Positions 41,963 to 49,036 of a DNA stretch of 49,036 nucleotides are shown one piece after another. The stretch is from Candidatus Desulfovibrio intestinavium (lineage in GTDB: Bacteria > Desulfobacterota > Desulfovibrionia > Desulfovibrionales > Desulfovibrionaceae). The translations under genes were made by a program, and so were the position numbers. How positions within the stretch are numbered: the first letter of the stretch is position 1; every line of letters starts with the position of its first letter. The notes beneath the pieces were generated by a model that searched no databases, was not told where the DNA came from, and worked only from the letters and a program-made list of their open reading frames with translations. The stretch spans positions 1-49,036 of the forward strand of contig DWZD01000044.1 in assembly GCA_019118345.1 (NCBI GenBank), written 5' to 3'.

Positions 41963-43612
41963 ATGCCGATGCCAGCCCCCCTCAGCAATGCCGTGAACCG
42001 TACCAGGGACGCCTGGTCCCACATGAGCATCATGCAGCGTGTGCTCGTCAGCGGCGGCGCCGTGCTGCTTCTGGCGGCCATCATTGGTCTGTCCATCTAT
42101 GCCACCCGAACCGAGTACCGCATCCTGTATTCCAACCTGAGCGGCGAGGACGCCAACCGGGTGGTCAAAATGCTGCAGGCGGACAAGATTTCCTACAAGC
42201 TGGCCGACAACGGCACGACGGTCATGGTGCCGCAGGAAGTGGTCTATGACCAGCGCATCAAGATCGCCGGCGAAGGCGGTCTGGTGGGGCAGGGCATCGG
42301 CTTCGAGATTTTTGACAAGGTCAAGGTGGGGCAGACCGACTTTGTGCAGAAGATCAACTACACCCGCGCCCTGCAGGGCGAACTCTCCCGCACCATCAGC
42401 GAATTTCCCAGCGTGGACAGCGCCCGCGTGCATCTGGTCATCCCCAAGCGCAGCCTCTTTGTGGAAGATCGGGAAGAGCCGTCGGCCTCGGTGGTGCTCA
42501 ATCTGGTCAATCCCGGCAGCAAGCCCGATCAGAAGGAAATCACCGCCATCCTGAACATGATCGTCATGTCCGTGGAAGGGCTGGACAAGCAGCATGTCTC
42601 CATCACGGACAACGGCGGCAAGGTGCTCTATCAGCCCGAGGAGGACACCCTTGCCGGCGCGTCCAGCACCCAGATGGAGCATCGCCTGCAGGTGCAGCGC
42701 AATCTGGAACGCCGCATCGAGGAAATGCTGCAGCCGCTTTTCGGGCCGGGCCGCGTCATTGCCAAGGTCAATGCGGACATGGACTTCAGTCAGAAGACCA
42801 TCCGCCGCGAAATCTATGATCCGGAAAAGACCGCCGTGCGCAGCGAGCAGCGCAGCGAGGAAGCCCAGCAGGGGCAGGCCAACCTTGAGGCCGGCGCGCC
42901 GGACACCAACTTCCGGGGGGACGGCATCACCGGCTCCGTGTCCAACCAGAACGGCAGCCGTGAAACCCGCACCACCAACTATGAAATCAACAAGGAAGAA
43001 CATCAGATTGTCTCCAATGTGGGCGATCTGCGCCGTCTGACCGTGGCCGTCATCATTGACGGCACGTACCAGAAGGTGGACGGCGCTTGGGCCTTTGTGC
43101 CGCGCTCCGCGGAAGAACTGGCCCAGGTGCGGCAGCTGGTCTCCAATGCCGTGGGTCTGGACGATACGCGCGGCGACTCGCTGGAAGTCAGCTCCATTCC
43201 CTTCTCCGGCTCCGAACCGCCGGCGGAACCCAACTTCGGGGATCTGCTCTCCGATTACGCCGAACGGCTGGGCAAGCCCCTGCTCAATGCCCTGCTGGCC
43301 TTCCTCTTCCTCATGCTGGTGGTGCGGCCCGTGGTGCTGGCCCTCATCCGGCCCAAGGTGGAAGCCGGCGAAATGGTGGAAGGGCTGGAAGGCCTGCCCG
43401 CCGCCGAAGAGCAGCTGGCACTGTATGAAGCGCTGGAAGAGGCCGCCAAGGGCGAGGAAAAGGCCATTGAAGGCGAAGAGGATGATGAGGAACTTGTGTT
43501 CCAGGATATTGAAGCCCTCAAGGCGCACATCTTCTCCCTGTCCGATCAGCACATGGAGCAGGTCGTGACCCTTGTGCGCGGATGGATGAAAAATGAAGCC
43601 AAAGCAGCCTAA
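41963..43612 (+). CDS. fliF: Flagellar MS-ring protein FliF
   Basis: 549 residues from the ATG at 41963 after AAGGAAG. FliF forms the membrane ring on which the export gate and rotor assemble. An N-terminal helix (VLVSGGAVLLLAAIIGLSIYA), the periplasmic ring-building domain with YNLSGEDANRVVKML-like and PSVDSARVHLVIPKRSLF segments, then a second helix near residue 445 (LLNALLAFLFLMLVVRPVV). The acidic cytoplasmic tail ends with a helix, DQHMEQVVTLVRGWM, which corresponds to the FliG-docking segment of FliF in other bacteria. The gene overlaps the following small gene by 20 bases. Confidence 0.95.
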   Translation: MPMPAPLSNAVNRTRDAWSHMSIMQRVLVSGGAVLLLAAIIGLSIYATRTEYRILYSNLSGEDANRVVKMLQADKISYKLADNGTTVMVPQEVVYDQRIKIAGEGGLVGQGIGFEIFDKVKVGQTDFVQKINYTRALQGELSRTISEFPSVDSARVHLVIPKRSLFVEDREEPSASVVLNLVNPGSKPDQKEITAILNMIVMSVEGLDKQHVSITDNGGKVLYQPEEDTLAGASSTQMEHRLQVQRNLERRIEEMLQPLFGPGRVIAKVNADMDFSQKTIRREIYDPEKTAVRSEQRSEEAQQGQANLEAGAPDTNFRGDGITGSVSNQNGSRETRTTNYEINKEEHQIVSNVGDLRRLTVAVIIDGTYQKVDGAWAFVPRSAEELAQVRQLVSNAVGLDDTRGDSLEVSSIPFSGSEPPAEPNFGDLLSDYAERLGKPLLNALLAFLFLMLVVRPVVLALIRPKVEAGEMVEGLEGLPAAEEQLALYEALEEAAKGEEKAIEGEEDDEELVFQDIEALKAHIFSLSDQHMEQVVTLVRGWMKNEAKAA

Positions 43613-43814
43613 TACCCAGTATGCCGCCGGCGAGGGCCAGACGCCTTCGCTGGCGGAACTGCGTGCCTTTCGCCACGCCCAGAAGGAAACCAATCGCCGC
43701 GTGGAAGAATTGCGCCTGCGCCTGTTTCGCATGACCGAACAACACATGGATCAGGCCATTCGGATCATCAAGCGCTGGCTGGATGCCGACGCCGCCGACA
43801 AAAGAAAGCGCTAG
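43593..43814 (+). CDS. 73-residue protein mimicking the FliG-binding tail of FliF
   Basis: Starts inside the fliF 3' end in another frame. It has no membrane helix or signal. The N-terminal ~25 residues are polar; the rest is one long, charged amphipathic helix. Residues from VEELRLRLFRMT onward align without gaps to the FliF C-terminus: 9 of 34 positions are identical, including the QHM, a Gln two residues on, and the Trp, and most others are conservative. In FliF this helix binds the FliG N-terminal domain, so this protein could bind FliG. The overlap with fliF implies translational coupling. It is followed by a strong terminator-like hairpin, so it may be transcribed more than fliG. Confidence 0.75.
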   Translation: MKPKQPNTQYAAGEGQTPSLAELRAFRHAQKETNRRVEELRLRLFRMTEQHMDQAIRIIKRWLDADAADKRKR

Positions 43815-43825
43815 CGCACGGATGC

Positions 43826-43863
43826 AGGCGCGGATGCCCGTACAGCGGGCACGCGCCTTTTTT
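43826..43863 (+). terminator. Terminator/attenuator between the small gene and fliG
   Basis: AGGCGCG..TGCCCG pairs with CGGGCACGCGCCT with one two-base bulge, a five-base loop, then six T residues. It lies within the presumed fliF operon. Confidence 0.8.
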
Positions 43864-44013
43864 GGCCCGGGGCGCGGGACATGCCGCTTCCGGCCCGGTC
43901 ATGATCGGCGGGCAATGCGCGCCGGCACAGGCTTCCCCGGCGCAGGGCGGGGTAGACAGCGCCGCGCAAGTTCATTATCAGTTTCAGGCTGACATTGTTC
44001 CAAGGAGAGAGGG

Positions 44014-45009
44014 ATGGTTCTGACAGGTCAACAGCGCATCGCCGTACTGCTGCTCGCCATGGGCGACAAATTCACGGCCGACGTTTTCAAACGCATGGAG
44101 CGGCAGGAAATTGCCGACATTTCCAAGGCCATCGTGGAGCTGCCCTCTGTGCCCAAGGAAACCGTCGAGGAAGTGTTGCGCGAGTTCCACGAATCCCTTG
44201 TGGAAGGCGTGGACATGATTTCCGGCGGCAGCGACATCCTCAAGCGTCTGCTGGTCAAGAACCTTGACCCCGAAACCGCCAAGTACATCATGGACGCCCT
44301 GAATCTGGACACCGGCCCGGCCCCCTTCCGCGAGCTGGAGCAGGTGAGTCCGCGTCTGCTCTCGCAGATTCTGCGCAACGAGCATCCCCAGACCCTGGCC
44401 CTCATCATGGGCCACCTCAACCCCGATCAGGCCGCCAATCTTTTGACAAGCCTGCCCGCCGGGGTGCGCGCCGAAGTGCTCATGCGTCTGGCCCGTCTGG
44501 AGTCCGTGCCCGAGGACATGCTCATGGAAGTGGACAAGGTGCTGACCAGTCAGCTCATCGCCATGGGCGGCAAGGAAGGCAAGAAGGTCGGCGGCGTCCA
44601 GTCCGTGGCCGAAATCCTCAATGCCGTGGATCGCGCCACCGAAGAGGAGGTGCTGTCCGAAATCGAGGAGGATTCCGCCCAGATGGCCGAGGATATCCGC
44701 AACCTCATGTTCGTCTTCGAGGACTGCAAGAATATCGACGATCGCGGCGTGCGCGAAATGCTCAAGGAAATTTCCAACGAGGATCTCACCCTTGCCCTGC
44801 GCGGAGCCAGCGAAGATCTCAAGGAAAAGTTCTTCCGCAACATGTCCGAGCGCGCGGGCAACATGATCCGCGAAGAGCTGGAGTACATGGGGCCGACCAA
44901 GCTCTCGGACGTGGAAGCCGCGCAGCAGAATATCGTCAAGATCGTGCGCCGTCTGGAAGCCGAAAACAAGCTGGTGGTCAGCCGGGGCGGCGGGGACATC
45001 TTCGTCTAG
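44014..45009 (+). CDS. fliG: Flagellar motor switch protein FliG
   Basis: 331 residues after AAGGAGAG. FliG links FliF to the rotor C-ring and takes torque from the stator. The N-terminal domain starts LTGQQRIAVLLLAMG; the EHPQT motif of the middle domain is NEHPQTLALIMGHL; and the C-terminal domain keeps the charged torque helix (FVFEDCKNIDDRGVREMLKEI and LKEKFFRNMSERA). Standard length. About 150 bases upstream have no obvious promoter, only weak GG-N10-GC matches. Confidence 0.96.
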   Translation: MVLTGQQRIAVLLLAMGDKFTADVFKRMERQEIADISKAIVELPSVPKETVEEVLREFHESLVEGVDMISGGSDILKRLLVKNLDPETAKYIMDALNLDTGPAPFRELEQVSPRLLSQILRNEHPQTLALIMGHLNPDQAANLLTSLPAGVRAEVLMRLARLESVPEDMLMEVDKVLTSQLIAMGGKEGKKVGGVQSVAEILNAVDRATEEEVLSEIEEDSAQMAEDIRNLMFVFEDCKNIDDRGVREMLKEISNEDLTLALRGASEDLKEKFFRNMSERAGNMIREELEYMGPTKLSDVEAAQQNIVKIVRRLEAENKLVVSRGGGDIFV

Positions 45010-45033
45010 CGGCAGGCGGGGTGAGGCCGGAAC

Positions 45034-46551
45034 ATGTCTATGGATCTGCGAAAGAAGTGGGGTACCATCTTCATGGGCGACCGGGAGGCGTCCATGGCGC
45101 AGCTGGAGGCCATGCAGGAGCCTGTCCGGCGGGAACAGGAGCGGCAGCAGACCCAGGAAGACTACATGGAGCGCGTCAAGACGCGCGCCGTGGAACGCGC
45201 CCGTCAGATTCTCGGCGAGGCCTATGCCGAGCGCCAGCGCGTGCTGGAGGAAGCCCGGCGGGACTCGCAGGACAATTATCAGCGCATCATCGCCGAGGCC
45301 GAGAGCATTCGTCAGTCCACCCGGGACGGCTATGAGGCCATGCAGCTCGAGCGGGAGAAGGCCCGCAAGGAGCTGGCCGAGGCCGAGCGCATCCGCGCGG
45401 CGGCCCATGACGAGGGCTACAAGACTGGCATGGATCAGGTGGCCGGGGATCTGCAGCAGATCCGCTACGAGCTGGCCCAGTATGTGGGCTGGATGATGCA
45501 GGCCGTCCAGGTGCAAACCCACGACATCTGCCGCCAGTGGCGCGAGCAGCTGGTGGAGCTGACGCAGGCCGCGGTCAGCGCCGGAACGGGCTATGTGCTC
45601 AGCACCCAGCACGAAGCCGTGCTGCGCGCCCTGATGCTGGACGCCGTCAAGCAGCTTGAGGATCGGGCCACCATCACCGTTCGCGTGCATCCCGAGGATG
45701 AGGAGGCCGTGACCGACATGTTTGCCGCCGCCCGGGAACGCGTGCCCGAGCTGCGGCAATGGATTGTCAATACCGACGCCGGCATGGAGCCGGGCGGTTT
45801 CGTGGCCGAGAGCATCAGCGGCAGCGTGGACTGCCGGCGTGAGCATTTCCGCGAACTGGTGGAGAATATTCTCGTGCATCTGGCCCTGCCGGCCACGGAT
45901 CTGGATCGCGGCAACGAGCAGGAGGATGAGCGGCTCATGCAGGTGCTGCTGGAAAGGGCGCAACAGCTCGGCCCCGAGCCTGCCCTTGCCGAAGCGCCGC
46001 CGCCCGTTTCCGCCCCCGCCGAGCCGGAACCGGCAGAGGCGCCGGCCGCGCCCGAAGCTGCCGTGCCCGAAGTTGCCGCGCCTGTTGATGTGCCCGCCGC
46101 CGTCGAGGCCGGGGCGGCCCCGTCCCCTGCCGCCACGGAACCGGCCCCGCCGCCGCAACAGCCTTCAGGGCCGCTGCTGCCGCCCGACGAGGAGGAGGAC
46201 GCCGCGCTGCTCCAGTCCCTGGATGCCGCGGAAGATGCCCTCCTGTCCGGCGAGGCCGCCATCGACAGGCTGCCCGCCGACAGCATGGACGCCGGACAAG
46301 GCGACAAGGCCGTCATTTCGCGCGTCTCGGCCGGGGTGGAGCAGGAAGATGCCATTCCTGAAGCCTATCTGCCTCCCCTGGGCGAGGACGACGGGCAAGA
46401 CATCTTGCCGCCGCCGTCTCCCCGGAAGGCCAAGGCCGAGCCCAGTCTCGAGGAACTGGAAGAAGAACTGTTCCCGCTGGAAGACGACAGGGATGACGCC
46501 CTCCTGCAAGGGGGCTTTCTGGCCCCTGACAGCGACAAGGACAAGGGCTAG
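45034..46551 (+). CDS. fliH: Flagellar export regulator FliH with a long acidic C-terminal extension
   Basis: 505 residues, about twice the usual FliH. Residues 1-150 are a continuous charged coiled coil with alternating Glu/Arg, and about 150-300 is the FliH/HrpE-type globular part (RVHPEDEEAV, VNTDAGMEPGGFVAES, typical of the family). FliH binds the ATPase FliI and brings it to the export gate. Residues ~310-505 are a Pro/Ala/Glu-rich, strongly acidic linker with short motifs such as DEEEDAALLQSLDAAEDALL and EELEEELFPLEDD. The extension has the same base usage as its neighbours, so it is native rather than a frameshift. It ends five bases before fliI. Confidence 0.92.
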   Translation: MSMDLRKKWGTIFMGDREASMAQLEAMQEPVRREQERQQTQEDYMERVKTRAVERARQILGEAYAERQRVLEEARRDSQDNYQRIIAEAESIRQSTRDGYEAMQLEREKARKELAEAERIRAAAHDEGYKTGMDQVAGDLQQIRYELAQYVGWMMQAVQVQTHDICRQWREQLVELTQAAVSAGTGYVLSTQHEAVLRALMLDAVKQLEDRATITVRVHPEDEEAVTDMFAAARERVPELRQWIVNTDAGMEPGGFVAESISGSVDCRREHFRELVENILVHLALPATDLDRGNEQEDERLMQVLLERAQQLGPEPALAEAPPPVSAPAEPEPAEAPAAPEAAVPEVAAPVDVPAAVEAGAAPSPAATEPAPPPQQPSGPLLPPDEEEDAALLQSLDAAEDALLSGEAAIDRLPADSMDAGQGDKAVISRVSAGVEQEDAIPEAYLPPLGEDDGQDILPPPSPRKAKAEPSLEELEEELFPLEDDRDDALLQGGFLAPDSDKDKG

Positions 46552-46556
46552 CCGTC

Positions 46557-48077
46557 ATGCGTCTTGATCCCCAGGCCTGCACGCGCCTCCTGCGGGCCAG
46601 CAATCCCGTGCGCCTTTACGGCAAGGTCAACAAGGTGGTGGGCCTTGTGGCCGAGGGCAGCGGTCTGCGCGCCCCGCTGGGAGCTGTCTGCCACATGTTG
46701 CCCGATGACGACGCCCACGGCATTGCCGCCGAGGTGGTGGGCTTCCGCGAGGGCAATCTTCTTTTCATGCCCTATGGCGACATGCGGGGCATCCGCCCGG
46801 GCAGCCGCATCCGCAATACCAGTCTGCCGCCGGTGTTTCCCGTCGGCCCTGATTCGCTGGGTCGGGCCTTTGACGCCTTCGGCACGCCGCTGGATTCCGG
46901 CCCGCCGGTGAGCAGCGAATTGTGCGACTCCCCCCTGGGCACGGCTGAGCAGGGCAAGGCCGACTTCGAGGCCCAAATGGCCGCACAGGCCGATTTCCGG
47001 CCGGAATGGCTCGAGGAGGCCCGCCACCAGTGGCAGGCCGAGCTGGCTCCCATCTATGCCGACCCGCCCAGCCCGCTCATGCGGCCCCGCATCACCGACA
47101 TTCTGGATGTGGGCGTGCGGGCCATCAACAGCCTCATCACCCTCGGCAAGGGCCAGCGCGTGGGCATCATGGCCGGTTCCGGCGTGGGCAAGTCCACGCT
47201 CATGGGCATGATGGCCCGCTATACCAAGGCCGACGTCAACGTCATCGGTCTTATCGGCGAACGCGGGCGCGAAGTGGTGGAATTCATGGAACGCGATCTC
47301 GGCCCGGCGGGCATGGCCCGCTCGGTGCTGGTCATCGCCACCTCGGATCAGTCGCCGCTCGTGCGCATGCGCGCCGCCTATGCCGCCACGGCCGTGGCCG
47401 AATACTTCCGCGACAAGGGCATGGACGTGCTCCTGATGATGGATTCGGTGACCCGTTTTGCCATGGCCGCCCGCGAGGTGGGCCTTGCCATCGGCGAACC
47501 GCCCACCACCAAGGGCTATACGCCCACCGTCTTTGCCCAGTTGCCCAAGCTGCTGGAACGGGCCGGACGTTCGGCCAGGGGAACCATTACCGGCATTTAT
47601 ACCGTGCTGGTGGACGGCGACGATTTCAACGAACCCATTGCCGACGCCGTGCGCTCCATTCTGGACGGGCATATCGTGCTCACCCGCGATCTGGCCGACC
47701 AGGGGCATTTCCCGGCCATCGACGTCTTGCGTTCCATCAGCCGTCTGCGTTCCGATATCTGCACTCGCGAGGATGTGGTGGCCGGTCGGGTGGTCACGCG
47801 CCACATGAGCACCTTCCGCCGCGTGGAGGACATGATCAATATCGGGGCCTACGCGCGCGGCAGCAATGCCGAAATTGACGAAGCCATCGCCAAGATGCCC
47901 GCCATCAACGCCTTTTTGCGGCAGGATGTGGGCGAACCCGAATTCCTGGATGAATGCATGCGCAAATTGCGCGAGCTGGCCGTTTCCAGCCATGCGCCGG
48001 CCGCGCCCTCGGGGCCGGCCGCCAAGGGAGGCGGCCCCGCCGGCCTGCCGCTCAACCCGCCGGGCAGCCAGCGATGA
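46557..48077 (+). CDS. fliI: Flagellum-specific ATPase FliI
   Basis: 506 residues, against a usual ~440-460. Walker A is GSGVGKST (207-214), followed by GLIGERGREVVEF and LLMMDSVTRFAMAAREV (Walker B). The chain shows PPVFPVGPDSLGRAFDAFGTPLD, then an extra segment of about 45 residues (about 117-164) before the expected APIYADPPSPLMRPRI. The insertion is helical and charged and is unusual for the family. The C-terminus is also extended by a Gly/Pro/Ala tail. FliI energises unfolding of export substrates at the base of the flagellum. Confidence 0.95.
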   Translation: MRLDPQACTRLLRASNPVRLYGKVNKVVGLVAEGSGLRAPLGAVCHMLPDDDAHGIAAEVVGFREGNLLFMPYGDMRGIRPGSRIRNTSLPPVFPVGPDSLGRAFDAFGTPLDSGPPVSSELCDSPLGTAEQGKADFEAQMAAQADFRPEWLEEARHQWQAELAPIYADPPSPLMRPRITDILDVGVRAINSLITLGKGQRVGIMAGSGVGKSTLMGMMARYTKADVNVIGLIGERGREVVEFMERDLGPAGMARSVLVIATSDQSPLVRMRAAYAATAVAEYFRDKGMDVLLMMDSVTRFAMAAREVGLAIGEPPTTKGYTPTVFAQLPKLLERAGRSARGTITGIYTVLVDGDDFNEPIADAVRSILDGHIVLTRDLADQGHFPAIDVLRSISRLRSDICTREDVVAGRVVTRHMSTFRRVEDMINIGAYARGSNAEIDEAIAKMPAINAFLRQDVGEPEFLDECMRKLRELAVSSHAPAAPSGPAAKGGGPAGLPLNPPGSQR

Positions 48078-48111
48078 GCGGCAGCATCCGGGCCGGGGGG
48101 CAGGGGTCGCC

Positions 48112-48140
48112 TTGACGTCGCCTGCGCTATCAGATAAACA
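48112..48140 (+). promoter_or_regulatory. Promoter of tRNA-Val
   Basis: TTGACG (48112-48117), a 17-base spacer, TAAACA (48135-48140), 16 bases before the tRNA. Confidence 0.55.
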
Positions 48141-48155
48141 TCACAACACCATTGC

Positions 48156-48231
48156 GGGCAGTTAGCTCAGCTGGTTGAGCACCGCCCTTACAAGGCGGGG
48201 GCCACAGGTTCAAGTCCTGTACTGCCCACCA
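48156..48231 (+). tRNA. tRNA-Val (anticodon TAC)
   Basis: 76-base cloverleaf: acceptor GGGCAGT / ACTGCCC, anticodon loop TTACAAG, T loop TTCAAGT, encoded CCA. Confidence 0.97.
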
Positions 48232-48324
48232 GATATTTCAATGGGCTGCATATGGCGGCAGTCCGTTAGCATGGAAGCGGATTCGCTTCTGCGCCAATCC
48301 GTGTGCCGAACCGCTTTTTTGCCT

Positions 48325-48357
48325 GCCGGGAAGGGGATGACCTTCCCGGCGTTTTTT
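48325..48357 (+). terminator. Terminator after tRNA-Val
   Basis: GCCGGGAAGG pairs perfectly with CCTTCCCGGC around six bases, followed by GTTTTTT. Confidence 0.9.
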
Positions 48358-48880
48358 CATTGGTGGGGCTTGGCCCTGCGCGCTCGGCCCGCGTGTGACC
48401 GTTAGGATGATTGAATCACACGGCAGGGCTGAAAAACCACCGACGACTGCCCGCGTGTCCCCGGCATCGCCTCTGCCGCGGGGCCGATGCCGTGCGGCAG
48501 GAGGAAAAGCGCCTTGTCGCGAAAATGACGCCGCTGGAGGGCAAAAAGGCCATTGAAACTTGCGGCAGGCTGCATGCCGAACAGGCCCGGGTCGTTGCAA
48601 CGCCTACGGCGCGGATGCCGCCGGGCTGCTGCAACGGCGCCGTATGGCGCGGGGGCGGAGAGACGCCGAAGGCGAGGCCCTGCATCAGGCCGCGCTGTAC
48701 GAACAGACGCCCGCGTTGCAAGGGCGCATGGACAGTGCGCGTGGCATCGGCTCGGAAGGGGGACAGGATTGCCAGGATCCGCCGCATGGTGCCCGGCGGA
48801 ACCTGTGCCGGCTAGCCTACCGGGGCGCTGCCGCGACGACACTTGTCAAAAAAAAGGGCATGCCGTAATCTCAAAAGACG
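48358..48880 (+). other. ~520-base stretch without a supportable gene
   Basis: Several frames are open on both strands but none looks like protein. It may be decayed sequence between the tRNA and the cupin fragment. Confidence 0.4.
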
Positions 48881-48883
48881 TGG

Positions 48884-49036
48884 TAAAAAGCTGGGCGGCT
48901 GTTTCCTGCTGCCCGGCGATGTGGTTCTGCTGGCCCACGGCGGACACGGCTTTACCATGCTGGAGCCTTCCGAGATGATCGAGGTCAAGCAGGGGCCGTA
49001 TGCCGGCGAGCAGGACAAGGAACGCTTTGCGCCCGC
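48884..49036 (+). pseudogene. Partial cupin-like sugar-modification protein, cut by the window edge
   Basis: The frame through LPGDVVLLAHGGHGF, TMLEPSEMIEVKQGPYAG and DKERF matches the C-terminal half of small single-domain cupins found in surface-sugar and flagellin-glycosylation loci. Upstream, the frame contains no convincing start or N-terminal half, so either the gene is truncated or the beginning is frameshifted. The 3' end lies beyond the window. Left boundary is approximate. Confidence 0.45.

Noticed and set aside
43864..44013. Sigma-54 promoter for fliG
   Set aside because: GG-N10-GC matches occur but in GC-rich sequence without the TGGCAC/TTGC context.
48411..48868. Small protein genes between tRNA-Val and the window end
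   Set aside because: Overlapping frames on both strands, no ribosome sites, Arg/Cys-rich products typical of chance frames in GC-rich DNA.

Overview
The window is GC-rich and reads as chromosomal DNA of a Desulfovibrionaceae-type deltaproteobacterium. This is an inference from gene content (NikR, FolE2, GluQRS, a FliF-FliG-FliH-FliI flagellar block, an NADP-type secondary alcohol dehydrogenase) and from protein style. Coding density is high, Shine-Dalgarno sites are usually clear, and many gene junctions overlap by a few bases. Only the first ~370 bases are clearly AT-rich; they hold the tail of an IS1595/ISXO2-like transposase abutting a truncated iron-sulfur DNA-glycosylase-like gene. Layout: 0.4-6.2 kb (minus strand) carries cvpA, mazG, a GH13-like lipoprotein and an Ala/Pro-rich membrane protein. 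6.4-14.8 kb (plus) carries a methyltransferase, nikR, folE2, an orphan flagellar-rod-like protein, an NlpC/P60 lipoprotein, a membrane rhodanese, gluQRS, a small unknown, an AI-2E-type permease and a sodium:neurotransmitter-type symporter, then tRNA-Thr(CGT). 15.3-25.6 kb (minus) is an ABC-transporter-type O-antigen/polysaccharide locus: GT2, HAD-RgpF, wzm, wzt, methyltransferase, GT2-GT4, rfbC. 26.1-36.0 kb is a surface-protein locus: a 1,103-residue RTX/S-layer-like protein (minus), then a small serine-recombinase cassette, then a type I secretion operon (ABC exporter, HlyD-type adaptor, an unknown exported protein, TolC-type outer-membrane protein) on the plus strand. 36.2-41.7 kb holds a 5'-nucleotidase, tRNA-Lys(CTT), dsbD and the alcohol dehydrogenase. 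41.9-48.1 kb is fliF, a small novel gene, fliG, fliH and fliI, followed by tRNA-Val(TAC) and a fragment of a cupin-like gene cut by the window edge. The most striking signal lies between the S-layer-like gene and its presumed exporter. A serine recombinase gene sits inside a ~0.8-kb segment bounded by perfect 20-bp inverted repeats (29518-29537 and 30312-30331). Each repeat contains a GGGT/ACCC palindrome around a 2-bp AC/GT core, the geometry expected of serine-recombinase crossover sites in inverted orientation. A promoter with a perfect TTGACA box lies just inside the right repeat and points outward, toward the secretion operon. Inversion would turn it round to face the S-layer-like gene, for which I see no good promoter in the present orientation. 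I propose a self-encoded, phase-variable promoter switch for surface-layer production, functionally reminiscent of the sapA inversion system of Campylobacter fetus. The neighbouring O-antigen locus recalls Caulobacter, where the type I secreted S-layer protein RsaA is anchored to lipopolysaccharide. A second novelty is a 73-residue gene overlapping the end of fliF, whose C-terminal half copies the FliF tail helix that docks FliG.
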